A DNA stretch of 64,000 nt from Chthoniobacteraceae bacterium (GTDB taxonomy: Bacteria; Verrucomicrobiota; Verrucomicrobiia; Chthoniobacterales; Chthoniobacteraceae): NCBI GenBank assembly GCA_947476255.1, contig CANJPY010000012.1, positions 1 to 64,000 of the forward strand, read 5' to 3'. Below the pieces are notes generated by a model that saw nothing but the letters and a program-made list of their open reading frames with translations, ran no database searches and was not told the DNA's origin. Made by a program: the position numbers and the translations under genes. Below are positions 41,859 to 51,049 of this stretch, one piece after another; within the stretch, counting starts at the first letter, position 1, and each line of letters starts with the position of its first letter.

Positions 41859-42170
41859 ATGGAGGGCACCTGTCCGATTTGCGAGCGCGTCGAGACTCTC
41901 ACGCGCCATCATCTCATTCCACGAACCCGCCACCGCAACAAACGGAACAAACGGGAATTCGAGCGCAGTCTCGTGCGCCAAACCGTTAGCATCTGCCGCC
42001 CCTGCCACTCTCAAATCCATGTGTTGCTCACGGAAAAGGAACTGGAACGCGCTTGGAATACTGTTGAAAAACTCCTCACCCATCCGGAAATCCAACGCTT
42101 CGCCCAGTGGATCTCGACCAAACCACGCGGTTTCAAATGCCCGGCAAAGACGACCGCCACCAAGGGGTGA
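41859..42170 (+). CDS. Small HNH-type zinc-binding protein
   Basis: 103-residue protein with the pattern of a stand-alone HNH nuclease domain: Cys5-x2-Cys8, RHHLIPRT (His17/His18), Cys46-x2-Cys49-His50-x3-His54 (ICRPCHSQIH), so one treble-clef zinc site with a candidate catalytic His18. The rest is a helix LLTEKELERAWNTVEKLLTHPEI and a basic tail. It resembles a widespread family of about 100-residue HNH proteins of unknown role. No restriction, toxin or phage genes are adjacent; neighbours are the divergent TIGR02597-like gene and, 185 bases downstream, a DUF1501 gene. Whether it cuts DNA is unproven. Confidence 0.82.
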   Translation: MEGTCPICERVETLTRHHLIPRTRHRNKRNKREFERSLVRQTVSICRPCHSQIHVLLTEKELERAWNTVEKLLTHPEIQRFAQWISTKPRGFKCPAKTTATKG

Positions 42171-42355
42171 GAGCCGGTTTTTTTGTGAAAAGCGGCGACG
42201 GGGATCAGATACGGGAGACGGCACAGCCCTGCATGCAGCGAGCGCATTCCAAGTTGCGAAAGATGCGTTGGAAGGATGCCTCCCGCCCTTCAGGCACCAC
42301 CGCACGTTAAGCGGGATTCTTCCTAAGGGAAATGCCCGGCCGGGGTAGGCATGTT

Positions 42356-43801
42356 ATGTCCGCTTCTTCAACCACGCCGCCCCTCAGGGAGGGCATCACG
42401 CGCCGCTGCCTGCTTCAGCGCGGCGCCCGCAATTTTGTGGGGATCGGACTGGGCGGCATGCTCTCGGTTTTGGGAAAGAGCCCGGTTTTCGCGGGCGCGG
42501 GTTTGGGCGGGCAGGGCAAACACTTTGGGCGGGCCAAGAACGTTCTTGTGATACTCGAACAGGGAGGACTCTCCCACATGGACACCTGGGATCCCAAGCC
42601 GGACGCGCCTTCGGAACACCGGAGCGTCTTCAAGCCCATCTCCACCAAGGTGCCGGGGATGCAGTTCACGGAACTCCTCGCCAAGACCGCCAAAGTCGCG
42701 GACAAACTCGCCGTCGTACGCTCGATGCACCACAAGATCAAAGTGGACGATCATCCGCGCGGCACGCAGTACATTCTTTCGGGCGAAGTCCCCGGCGGGC
42801 CCGTGGAAATGCCTGACATTGGGAGCGTCGTGGCTTTCCGTTCGGGAAGCCAGTGCAAGTATCTGCCGCCCTATATCATGGTTCCCGGCAACCATGAACA
42901 ATCGGCGATGACCCGCTCCGGTTATCTGCCCCCCAGTTATTCGGTCTTCAAAACCTCGGGCAAAGACTTGTCCGACCCGGCTTGGAAAGTGCCGAACCTG
43001 AGTTTTATCACGGGCATTGATGAACGCCGGTTCAAGGATCGGCGCGATCTTTTGAGCAATCTTGACATTGGCCTTGCGACCGACGGCACGCCGGACGCCG
43101 AGGCGATGAAGACGTTTTACGATCAGGCCGAAAACCTCCTGACCAACCCCAACACCATGGGGGCGTTTGACCTCTCCAGCGAATCAGACGCAACGCGCGA
43201 CCGTTACGGACGCGGGCACCGGGGCCAGTCCTATCTGGCCGGACGCAAGCTGGTGGAGTCGGGTGTGCGCTTTGTCACGGTGGATGTCCGCGAGCCCCAG
43301 ACGGATAAAACGCCGGGCGGCGGAAACCTGAACTGGGACCATCACGACTACATCTACGCCAACGGCACCTGCAACCTCGCCGGAGCGCAGGGCGGAGTCG
43401 GCCGGTATGGCATTGGAACTTGGTGGATGATGGGCTCAACCGACCAGGCATTCAGCGCGCTCATCGAAGACATGGACCAGCGCGGCCTGCTCAAGGAAAC
43501 GCTCGTGTGCTTCGTCACCGAGTTCGGCCGCACGCCAAGGCTCAACAAAACAAAGGGGCGCGACCACTGGCCAAACGCATATTCGATTGTTTTCGCCGGC
43601 GCGGGAATTCCCGGCGGGCAGATCATCGGCGAGACCGATAGCGAGGGCGGGTATGTGACTGAAAAGCCCTATACACCCGAAGATTACGCCGCAACGGTTT
43701 ACGAGTTCCTGGGCATCGACCGCGAGAAACCCCTGTTTACTCCCGACGGCAGGCCCATCTTTCTGGCCAAGAAGGGCGAGGTCATCAAGGCGCTCATTTA
43801 G
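42356..43801 (+). CDS. Exported DUF1501 protein (second copy)
   Basis: 481 residues from the Met at 42356 (MSASSTTPPLREGITRRCLLQRGARNF), a twin-arginine-like signal; eight codons further upstream are open from an ATG at 42332. DUF1501 features: VLVILEQGGLSHMDTWDPKPDAPSEHR, a GVRFVTVDV segment followed by NWDHHDY, and VCFVTEFGRTPRLNKTKGRDHWPNAYS with GGQIIGETDSEGGYVTEKPYTPEDYAATVYEFLGI. It is first in a + strand operon with a PPC-domain protein, a DUF1549/DUF1553 cytochrome and a WD40 cytochrome, a standard PVC arrangement. Reaction unknown; the fold relates to sulfatases and phosphatases. Confidence 0.92.
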   Translation: MSASSTTPPLREGITRRCLLQRGARNFVGIGLGGMLSVLGKSPVFAGAGLGGQGKHFGRAKNVLVILEQGGLSHMDTWDPKPDAPSEHRSVFKPISTKVPGMQFTELLAKTAKVADKLAVVRSMHHKIKVDDHPRGTQYILSGEVPGGPVEMPDIGSVVAFRSGSQCKYLPPYIMVPGNHEQSAMTRSGYLPPSYSVFKTSGKDLSDPAWKVPNLSFITGIDERRFKDRRDLLSNLDIGLATDGTPDAEAMKTFYDQAENLLTNPNTMGAFDLSSESDATRDRYGRGHRGQSYLAGRKLVESGVRFVTVDVREPQTDKTPGGGNLNWDHHDYIYANGTCNLAGAQGGVGRYGIGTWWMMGSTDQAFSALIEDMDQRGLLKETLVCFVTEFGRTPRLNKTKGRDHWPNAYSIVFAGAGIPGGQIIGETDSEGGYVTEKPYTPEDYAATVYEFLGIDREKPLFTPDGRPIFLAKKGEVIKALI

Positions 43802-43837
43802 CGGCGGCCTCCAGCCCCCCCAGAAGAAAGCCCTGCC

Positions 43838-46210
43838 ATGCAAGGACTTCGAACCCAACTCTGCCTTGCCTTTCTGTGCCTTGCGCCCCTGCTCCACGCG
43901 CAGGCTCCCGAAATTAGCCGAATCCTCCCCCGCTCCGCCCGCCCCGGAGAAACAGTCGATATCACGCTGAGCGGAAACAACCTGCTCCAACCCGAGAAAC
44001 TCTGGACCAATTTTGGAGCCGACCTGAAATGGCTCGAAGGCGCGCCAGGAAAGGACGGCGCGCCCCCCAAGGCCGATCCCAAAAAACTTCTCGGAAAATT
44101 GACACTCCCCGCCGACGCCCCCCTTGGGATCGGCTTCCTGCGCCTACCCACCAGCACGGGCATGTCTGGCGCGCTCCTTTTTCTCGTGGATGACCTTTCC
44201 ACCACGATCAAGAAACCGCAAAACAACTCCCAAAAGAATGCGCAGGAATTAACCCTGCCGGGAGCCGTGGCCGGAAGCGCAGAAGCAGGCCGCTCAGACT
44301 TTTACAAAGTTGTTCTCAAGGAGGGTGAAGGATTTTCGCTCGAGGTCTTCGCCAGCCGCCTCGGTTCGCGACTGGACCCGCTCCTGCGTCTCCTCGACAG
44401 CCAGGGTCAACAAGTCCTCTCCGCAGATGATGCGCCGGGACTCGCAGGCGACTGCCGCCTGCGCTACCGCGCTGCAGAGGGCGGTACGTATTTTGTGGAA
44501 ATCAGGGATGCCTCCTTTTCCGGCGGCGAAGATTTCTTTTATCACCTTCGGGCCGGCGATTTCCCCCTCATTTCAAACCTCTTTCCTCCAGCCGCTTCCC
44601 CCGGCACAACTCTGGAACTCCAAGCCATGGGAGAAGCCGTGGACGGAGTCCCTCCTCTCAAAGTTCAAGTGCCCGCTTCGGCACACGGCGATCTCCCTGT
44701 TCCCGTCCGTTTCAGCCCCGACAAACCCGCCGCCTTCGCGCGGCTCCGCATCGAGCCCGCCTCGATCCACGTGCAAAAAGAGTCGGCAGACCAAGATCTT
44801 CAAACACTCCCCGAAACCGGCCCCCTGGCTGTCTTTGGCCGTCTGGACGCCCCTTCGCGCCGCAACACCTTCCGGCTGTCCGCCAAAAAAGAGGACAAAA
44901 TAACACTGACCCCGGTGCTCCGCGCCATCGGTTCCCCCGCGATTTTATACGTTGCGGTGTACGACGAGGCTGGTGGCTTTGTGGCAGAGAATGACACCGC
45001 GGGAACTGGCTCTGCGCATGAAGTCCCGCTGAAATTCAAGGCGCAAAAAGACGGTGTCTACAAGGTCGTGGCAGAGGATGTCGCGCGCAGGGGAGGACGG
45101 GATTTTACCTATGGCATCCGCTTGGAACGGACCGGACTCGATTTTGACCTCAACTCCTCCTCGGACCGTTTTGTGGCGCCCCGCGGAGGCTCGTTCAGCA
45201 CCAAAATCACAGCGCAACGCAAGAGCGTCAACGGCCCGATTTCCATTGCACTCGTGACCCACGACGGCACACCTCTGCCAGACGGTTTCGAACTGGAGCA
45301 AAACGTCATCGAGAAGGGTAAAAACGACACGCAGCTCAAAGTCACGGTTCCGAAAGACGTCTCCACAGGAACGATCTATCATCTGAAAATGATCGGCACC
45401 GCCGAGGAGGGCGGAAAGAAGATGAGTATTACGGTGTCTCCACCAAAGGCAGATGCCAACAAACCCGCCACGGACGCCATCTCGGTCTCCCTTCAAGCGA
45501 TGCCGCAGCCGCCCCGCCTGCTTGCAGAGGCCTTTCCCGTATGCGTCGGGCCGGACGCACCCGACTTTTTCGCGATCGAACTTACCGAAAGCGACGTACG
45601 CCTGCCCAACGTGATTGGCAAAACCTCCTTTGTTCTGCGGCAAAAATCTCTCGATCCGAAATACGAGGGATCCGCGCAGTTCAAGTTTGAAGGACTGCCG
45701 CAAGGGGTCACTGTGCAAAGCGGGCAGGCTCGGGGAGGTCGCATCAACGGACAAGTCGACTTTATCTGCGAAGTGAGCGCGCCTCCGGACATCGCGCTGG
45801 GTTCACACGCTTTTGAAATCATTGCCACCGCCGACCACAAGGGTGTGCAAAAAGAAGTGCGTCTTAAGAAGGTGCCGTTGCACATCATCAAGCCGCTGGA
45901 ACTAACGGCCACGACCGAAGCTCCCATCGCGCCCGGCAAAAAACAGTCCCTGAAAATCTCGCTGACCCGCTACGACAAGACGGATCCACAGCCCGTCGAA
46001 GTGGCTCTCCAGCAACTTCCCGACGGAATCACAGGCCCGGCAAAAGTCACGCTGCAACCCCAGCAGACCGAGGTTGTCGTGGAGTTGGAAGCGTGCGAAG
46101 CCGCCGTCGAGGGCCAATACGAAACCTTCAGGCTCCACGCGACGACTCGTGTCAGCAGCGTGGATGTCGCGGTTCAAAGTCTTCCCATCCGGCTCGAAAT
46201 CAAAAAATGA
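43838..46210 (+). CDS. Exported PPC-domain (pre-peptidase C-terminal) protein
   Basis: 790-residue exported beta-rich protein: signal peptide about 1-22 (ending LHAQ), an IPT/TIG-like N-terminal module (RILPRSARPGETVDITLSGNNLL), then a PPC-like domain at about 145-245 (DFYKVVLKEGEGFSLEVFASRLGSRLDPLLRLLDSQGQQVLSADD ... GTYFVEIRD), and a second region of the same type near 330-430 (RNTFRLSAKKEDKITLTPVLR ... GVYKVVAEDVARRGGRDFTYGIRLE). The C-terminal half is Ig-like. No protease domain, so a binding or scaffold role is likely. It starts 37 bases after DUF1501, and its stop overlaps the next gene's start (ATGA), so translation is probably coupled. Confidence 0.85.
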   Translation: MQGLRTQLCLAFLCLAPLLHAQAPEISRILPRSARPGETVDITLSGNNLLQPEKLWTNFGADLKWLEGAPGKDGAPPKADPKKLLGKLTLPADAPLGIGFLRLPTSTGMSGALLFLVDDLSTTIKKPQNNSQKNAQELTLPGAVAGSAEAGRSDFYKVVLKEGEGFSLEVFASRLGSRLDPLLRLLDSQGQQVLSADDAPGLAGDCRLRYRAAEGGTYFVEIRDASFSGGEDFFYHLRAGDFPLISNLFPPAASPGTTLELQAMGEAVDGVPPLKVQVPASAHGDLPVPVRFSPDKPAAFARLRIEPASIHVQKESADQDLQTLPETGPLAVFGRLDAPSRRNTFRLSAKKEDKITLTPVLRAIGSPAILYVAVYDEAGGFVAENDTAGTGSAHEVPLKFKAQKDGVYKVVAEDVARRGGRDFTYGIRLERTGLDFDLNSSSDRFVAPRGGSFSTKITAQRKSVNGPISIALVTHDGTPLPDGFELEQNVIEKGKNDTQLKVTVPKDVSTGTIYHLKMIGTAEEGGKKMSITVSPPKADANKPATDAISVSLQAMPQPPRLLAEAFPVCVGPDAPDFFAIELTESDVRLPNVIGKTSFVLRQKSLDPKYEGSAQFKFEGLPQGVTVQSGQARGGRINGQVDFICEVSAPPDIALGSHAFEIIATADHKGVQKEVRLKKVPLHIIKPLELTATTEAPIAPGKKQSLKISLTRYDKTDPQPVEVALQQLPDGITGPAKVTLQPQQTEVVVELEACEAAVEGQYETFRLHATTRVSSVDVAVQSLPIRLEIKK

Positions 46211-48684
46211 AAACAGCTCTGCTTTCCCTTTTTGCGGTATGGCTGGGCCTCGCCGGAGCCTTTTCAAGTCAGACCGAACCCGCGAAGCCTCAACCTAAGA
46301 TGGAACCCGTGGAGGTGGGTAATCCCGAACGCATCGAGATCCAGCCGCCACAAATTCTCCTTGGCTCACCCCTGCAAAAAATCCAAATCGTGGTCTCTGG
46401 CTTCTACGCGAACGGCGTGGTGCAGGATCTGACACGCGTTGCAACCTTGAGTGCAGAGGCTCCGGGCGTGGTGAAGATTGAAAATGCGCTGGTCTCGCCT
46501 CTCGCAAATGGCAGCACCGAAATACGCGTCAAAGCCGGCGGGCGTGAGCACAAACTGCCAGTCAAAGTGACCCGTCAGGAGACTCCCGAGAAGGTCTCCT
46601 TCCTCTATGGAACACTTGCCGCTCTCTCGAAAAACGGTTGCAACTCGGGAGGTTGCCATGGTGCCCCCAGCGGCAAGGGCGGGTTCGCCCTCTCGATGGT
46701 CGCCTTCGACCCGGAGGCCGATAAGATCACGCTGACCCGTGATTTTTATAACCGACGCATCAACCCGCCCGACCCCGAATCGAGTCTCGTGTTGCGGAAA
46801 CCGCTGATGGAGGTTGCACACCGCGGCGGCCTTCGACTCCAGAAAAACGAAGACAGCTACAGACTCCTCGTAGACTGGATTGCACAAGGCTGCACTTTCG
46901 ACGACGACAAGGCCCCGCGCCTTGTTGGCATCCGCGTGGACCCGTCCGCGCGGCGTACCTTCGAGTGGCCCGCACACACGCAACAGTTGCGAGTGACCGC
47001 CTCCTTTAACGATGGCAGCGAACGGGACGTCACACGCCTCGCCATGTATTCAAGCTCCGAAGAGGCTCTAGCATCCGTGAGTGAAACCGGATTGGTTGTG
47101 GCCAGTGGCCGCGGACAAGTCGGTATCTCCGTTCGTTTTCTCGACAACGTGGAGACCTGTTACTTCACGTTTGTACGCAAAATCGAAGGCTTCACGTGGC
47201 AGGCTCCCACACCCGCGAACTACGTCGATGACGCCGTGTTCGCAAAACTCAAACTGCTCCAGTACCAGCCTTCCGAAACCTGTTCGGACGCGGAGTTTTT
47301 GAGGCGCGTTTTTGTCGACGTTACCGGGCTGCTTCCCAAGGTGGAGGAGACCATGGCTTTCCTCGCCGACACGTCCCCAAACAAACGCGCTGCAATCATC
47401 GATGATCTTCTCAGCCGCCCCGCGTTTGCGCGCTTCTGGGCCTTCAAATGGGGCGATCTGCTCCGCATCAGCCCCGCCACACTCAAAGAGCCCGGCACCC
47501 ACAAATACAACGCATGGATTATCAAAGCGTGGGAGGAGAACCTCCCCTACGACGCCTTCGCACGCACCCTCCTCACCGCCCAGGGCAGCTCCCTCGACAA
47601 CCCCCCTGCCAACTTTTTCCGCACCACCACAAACACCTCGGAAGCCACCGAAATGGCCGCCCAGATTTTTCTTGGCTCCCGCGTCCAGTGCGCAAAGTGC
47701 CACAACCACCCCTTTGAAAAATGGACCCAGGACAACTATTACGGACTCGGCGCCTTCTTTGAACGCGTGCAAAGAAAGAAAGGACTCCGGCCGGATGAAC
47801 TGGTGATCTACTCCTCGCGCCGCGGCGAAATCACACAGCCCCGGACCGGAAAGAAAATGCCACCGTGGGCGCCAGGTGCTGGCGAGCTCCAACTCCCGCA
47901 GGAGGCGGACCGTCTGGACGCGTTTGCGGCCTGGCTCACAGCGCCGGAGAACCCGTATTTCGCAAGAGTCGAAGTCAACCGGCTCTGGTGGCAGCTCATG
48001 GGGCGCGGCATCGTTGAACCCATCGACGATTTCCGGGAGTCCAACCCTCCCTCCAACCCGGAACTTCTGGACGCTCTTTCCCGCGATTTCGTGACGCACC
48101 ACTTTGACCGCAAACACGTTTTACGCGCGATTCTCAACAGCCGGACTTATCAGGCAAGCTCGCGTCCCAACGCCTCCAACAAGGAAGATGAAAAGAACTT
48201 TTCACATGCACGCCAACAGATGCTCACCGCGGAACAGCTTCTGGATGCCGTCTGCCAGGTGACGGGCCAGCCGGAGAAATTTGGCAACCTGCCTCTTGGC
48301 ACGCCAGCCACGCAGCTGCCCTCGCCCCAACCCAACAACGCGTTTCTTGTGGCCTTTGGCCAGCCCAGCCGCCAGAGCTCCTGCGCGTGCGAGAGGCAAA
48401 GCCAGCCCAGCCTCACCCAGGCCCTCCAACTCTCCAACAGCCAGACCGTGGAAAACCGCCTCAAAAACGGGGGCGGTCAATTTGTGCAGAGCCTCGTCCA
48501 GCAGACTAAAAGCGACGACGAGATCATTGAAAAACTCTACCTCGCAGCCCTCTGCCGGCGCCCAAAGGAGATTGAACTCCAGCGCGCCAAACAATTCATC
48601 GCGGCCCGCCCGGACCGCGGGACTTCTCTGGAAGACGTCGCCTGGTCCATTCTCAATTTGCGCGAATTTGTCTTCCGCCACTAA
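46207..48684 (+). CDS. Exported DUF1549 - DUF1553 cytochrome-like protein with Ig-like N-terminus
   Basis: 825 residues from MKTALLSLFAVWLGLAGAFSSQ (start 46207, ATGA overlap with the PPC gene; the longer frame is rejected). A bacterial Ig-like module (about 55-125) precedes NGCNSGGCHGAPSGKGGF, where the first candidate heme site is spaced Cys-x4-Cys-His (Cys145, Cys150, His151). DUF1549 follows at about 355-560 with FVDVTGLLPKVEET and a classical CxxCH in VQCAKCHNHPFEKW, then DUF1553 at about 595-815 (AAWLTAPENPYFARVEVNRLWWQLMGRGIV). The insertion of Ig-like plus CX4CH in place of a PSCyt1 domain marks a known sub-type. Partner of the DUF1501 protein at 42356. Confidence 0.92.
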   Translation: MKTALLSLFAVWLGLAGAFSSQTEPAKPQPKMEPVEVGNPERIEIQPPQILLGSPLQKIQIVVSGFYANGVVQDLTRVATLSAEAPGVVKIENALVSPLANGSTEIRVKAGGREHKLPVKVTRQETPEKVSFLYGTLAALSKNGCNSGGCHGAPSGKGGFALSMVAFDPEADKITLTRDFYNRRINPPDPESSLVLRKPLMEVAHRGGLRLQKNEDSYRLLVDWIAQGCTFDDDKAPRLVGIRVDPSARRTFEWPAHTQQLRVTASFNDGSERDVTRLAMYSSSEEALASVSETGLVVASGRGQVGISVRFLDNVETCYFTFVRKIEGFTWQAPTPANYVDDAVFAKLKLLQYQPSETCSDAEFLRRVFVDVTGLLPKVEETMAFLADTSPNKRAAIIDDLLSRPAFARFWAFKWGDLLRISPATLKEPGTHKYNAWIIKAWEENLPYDAFARTLLTAQGSSLDNPPANFFRTTTNTSEATEMAAQIFLGSRVQCAKCHNHPFEKWTQDNYYGLGAFFERVQRKKGLRPDELVIYSSRRGEITQPRTGKKMPPWAPGAGELQLPQEADRLDAFAAWLTAPENPYFARVEVNRLWWQLMGRGIVEPIDDFRESNPPSNPELLDALSRDFVTHHFDRKHVLRAILNSRTYQASSRPNASNKEDEKNFSHARQQMLTAEQLLDAVCQVTGQPEKFGNLPLGTPATQLPSPQPNNAFLVAFGQPSRQSSCACERQSQPSLTQALQLSNSQTVENRLKNGGGQFVQSLVQQTKSDDEIIEKLYLAALCRRPKEIELQRAKQFIAARPDRGTSLEDVAWSILNLREFVFRH

Positions 48685-48695
48685 CCGCAGCCCCC

Positions 48696-50075
48696 ATGAC
48701 TTTGCCTCCCCACACAAGACTGGTATTGAGCTCCTTGGGATTGTGCCTGTCCGGCCTGACTTCCGCCCACGCCGCAAGCCCTGCCGTGAGTTTCCGCCAG
48801 CAAATCGCACCGCTTCTGCTCCAACAATGCCAGACCTGCCACGGCCCAACGGAACAAAAAGGCGGATATCGCCTGGATACCTTTGATTTCCTCTCACGCA
48901 AAGACGACGACGGAGATCCTGCCCTCGTTCCAGGCAAGCCCGAGTTGAGCGACCTTTATCGACTGCTCGTCACCACGGAGGCCGACGAAAGAATGCCGAA
49001 GAAAGCGGCGCCGCTCGCTCCCGAACTCACTGAGCTCGTGAAACGTTGGATCGCCGAGGGAGCGCGCTTTGATGGAGATGACAAGACAGCTTCGTTGGTG
49101 GAGATCATTCCCCCGCAAACCCATCCGAAGGCACCGGAGGCTTACACGCTTCCCGTCCCAGTGACGGCACTCGCGTTCAGCCCCGATGGGTCCGAATTAA
49201 CCGCAAGCGGCTTCCGGGAACTCACCGTATGGAGTCCCGAGGACGGACAACTACTGCGGCGCATCAGCAATGTGGCTCCCCGGACTTTTCAAATCGTGTA
49301 TGGCACCGATGGCGCCTCCATTGCCGTTGCCAGCGGAGCACCGGGTGAGTTTGGAGAGGTCCGCGTGTACCAGCCCAAAACGGGGGAAATGCTCCGCCAG
49401 ATCGTGAGCGCAGCCGACGCCGTTCTCGATGTTAAAATCAGTCCTGACGGCCGCTGGATCGCCACGGGTGGAGCGGACCACTATGTTTCAATTTTCGACT
49501 TCCCCACAGGCGCGCGTAGGCATCGGCTCGCAGCACACTCTGACGCTGTCACATCCGTCGCCATCAGCCAGGACAGCAAGCAAGTCGCCTCTGTTTCCAT
49601 TGATCGGGCAGCCAAGGTCTTCGACATTCAAACGGGCAAATTAGTTGCCATTTACCGGGACCATCAAAGCCCCCTCTACAGCGTCGCCTTCGCCCCCGAT
49701 GGCAAACAGATGATGACCGCCGGCTACGATAAATCGATGCACCAATGGAACATCGCTGATGCGAAGAAGCAGCGTGAACTCGCCCTGGAAGGAAACGTCC
49801 TCAGAATGCAGGTGTCCGGTGATCAAATCTACTTCGGAGGCAGTGGCAAAAAAATCGGGCAGGCTTCGGTTGCAGAATTAAAGACCACGCGCACCCTCAC
49901 TTCGATCGAGGACTGGGTGTATGCGCTCGCGATTCACGCGCCCACGCGGCGTCTGGCCGTTGGAGGGTACGATGGAACCATCACCGTTTGGAATATGGAG
50001 GACGGCAAACAAGTTGCTCACTTTAGTGCGGCTCCGGGGTACAAGGACAAAGCAGCCGTAATTTTTGCTCGATAA
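48696..50075 (+). CDS. Exported cytochrome domain fused to a WD40 propeller
   Basis: 459 residues with a signal peptide (about 1-27, ending AHAA). A PSCyt1-type heme domain with CQTCH (LLLQQCQTCHGPTEQKGGYRLDT) and ADERMPKKAAPLAPELTELVKRWI is at about 30-135. From about 145 to the end are WD40-type repeats (LAFSPDGSELTASGFRELTVWSPEDGQLLRR; DVKISPDGRWIATGGADHYVSIFD; SVAISQDSKQVASVSIDRAAKVFD; SVAFAPDGKQMMTAGYDKSMHQWN; LAVGGYDGTITVWN). The combination is common beside DUF1501/DUF1553 genes in the PVC group and may serve as a redox or docking subunit. It starts 12 bases after the DUF1553 gene and ends the operon. Confidence 0.92.
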   Translation: MTLPPHTRLVLSSLGLCLSGLTSAHAASPAVSFRQQIAPLLLQQCQTCHGPTEQKGGYRLDTFDFLSRKDDDGDPALVPGKPELSDLYRLLVTTEADERMPKKAAPLAPELTELVKRWIAEGARFDGDDKTASLVEIIPPQTHPKAPEAYTLPVPVTALAFSPDGSELTASGFRELTVWSPEDGQLLRRISNVAPRTFQIVYGTDGASIAVASGAPGEFGEVRVYQPKTGEMLRQIVSAADAVLDVKISPDGRWIATGGADHYVSIFDFPTGARRHRLAAHSDAVTSVAISQDSKQVASVSIDRAAKVFDIQTGKLVAIYRDHQSPLYSVAFAPDGKQMMTAGYDKSMHQWNIADAKKQRELALEGNVLRMQVSGDQIYFGGSGKKIGQASVAELKTTRTLTSIEDWVYALAIHAPTRRLAVGGYDGTITVWNMEDGKQVAHFSAAPGYKDKAAVIFAR

Positions 50076-50197
50076 CCCGCTGCAGATGAGTTACCTGCTT
50101 TTTACCCTTCATTCTGGAGAGCGTTTGGTTGTCAGACAGGCTTCCTCCTAAACCTGAACCCCAAGCCCTTCTCTGGAGAGGGCCCACGCATCCCCCC

Positions 50198-50821
50198 ATG
50201 AAAATGTATTTCTACGCATTCGTTTTTCTCCTCTCACCTTTCGCACTTTGTTCCGGGTGGTCCCAGGCCGCTACAGACGACCCGATCGCACTCGCAAAAC
50301 GCATCGTGGCCAGTCACGGCGGCGCGGAGAAACTCCTCCGGATTTTAAGTTTTGAAGAAACCTACGTCCTCGGTACCAGCGGCAAACCGACCGATAGGAA
50401 ATCAGTGCTTCAGCCGCCACTTTTGTGGTTTGTCGGAAAAACAGAACGGGTGTCGCAGGAAAACAAAAGGGCGATTTGTCAGGACGTGTGGATGTGGACG
50501 CTTGGACCTCTTGTCGATCCCCGCACGAAGTTGGAGACGATTCCCTCTGCCGTGATCGACGGCAAGGAGGCAAAAGGCTTGAAGGTAAGCGGCAGCGTTG
50601 AGCCGGCGATGGAGGTTTTTTTTGACCCGACCACCAGTGATCTCCTAAAGATCGCGTGGAAAGGAGAACAGTTTTTGTTCAACGCTCCTGTGGATGTTGA
50701 CGGCACGCGAGTGCCTTCCAAATGCACCTTGATAGGCAAGACCGGCAATCTACGGGTCACGACAGAGCTCAAGAAAATCGACCGCTTGGCGGCTTTGCCT
50801 GAGGGGCTTAATAAACCCTAG
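50198..50821 (+). CDS. Exported hypothetical protein
   Basis: 207-residue exported protein of no recognised family. The start at 50198 (MKMYFYAFVFLLSPFALCSGWSQA) gives a signal peptide; an upstream ATG at 50129 would place a polar tail before it. The mature part begins DDPIALAKRIVASHGGAEKLLRI and contains beta-type segments (LLWFVGKTERVSQENKRAICQDVWMWTLG; MEVFFDPTTSDLLKIAWKGEQFLFNAPVDVDGTRVPSKCTL). This layout, with a helix HGGAEKLLR then strands comparing before and after values, is reminiscent of outer-membrane lipoprotein-sorting-like exported proteins, but that is only an impression. Located 122 bases after the WD40 gene and 228 before the sulfatase fusion. Confidence 0.65.
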   Translation: MKMYFYAFVFLLSPFALCSGWSQAATDDPIALAKRIVASHGGAEKLLRILSFEETYVLGTSGKPTDRKSVLQPPLLWFVGKTERVSQENKRAICQDVWMWTLGPLVDPRTKLETIPSAVIDGKEAKGLKVSGSVEPAMEVFFDPTTSDLLKIAWKGEQFLFNAPVDVDGTRVPSKCTLIGKTGNLRVTTELKKIDRLAALPEGLNKP

Positions 50822-51049
50822 GCACTCGCCCTGCGCTTGTCGCGAACGCTGCATTTGCGTTCGCGCTACAAATCCGACACCTGTCTCTGCGCACGCTCAG
50901 ACGTGAGATTTCAAACGCTCCTCCCATGCTTTGGGCTCACGGGTTTTGTTGGCATCCCATATTCTCCTTCCACGATTCATTTCTACCGTCCCACGCCACC
51001 TCCAATTTCCGGCAGGGTCTTGTAAAATTTCATTTTTATCCAACAGCGC

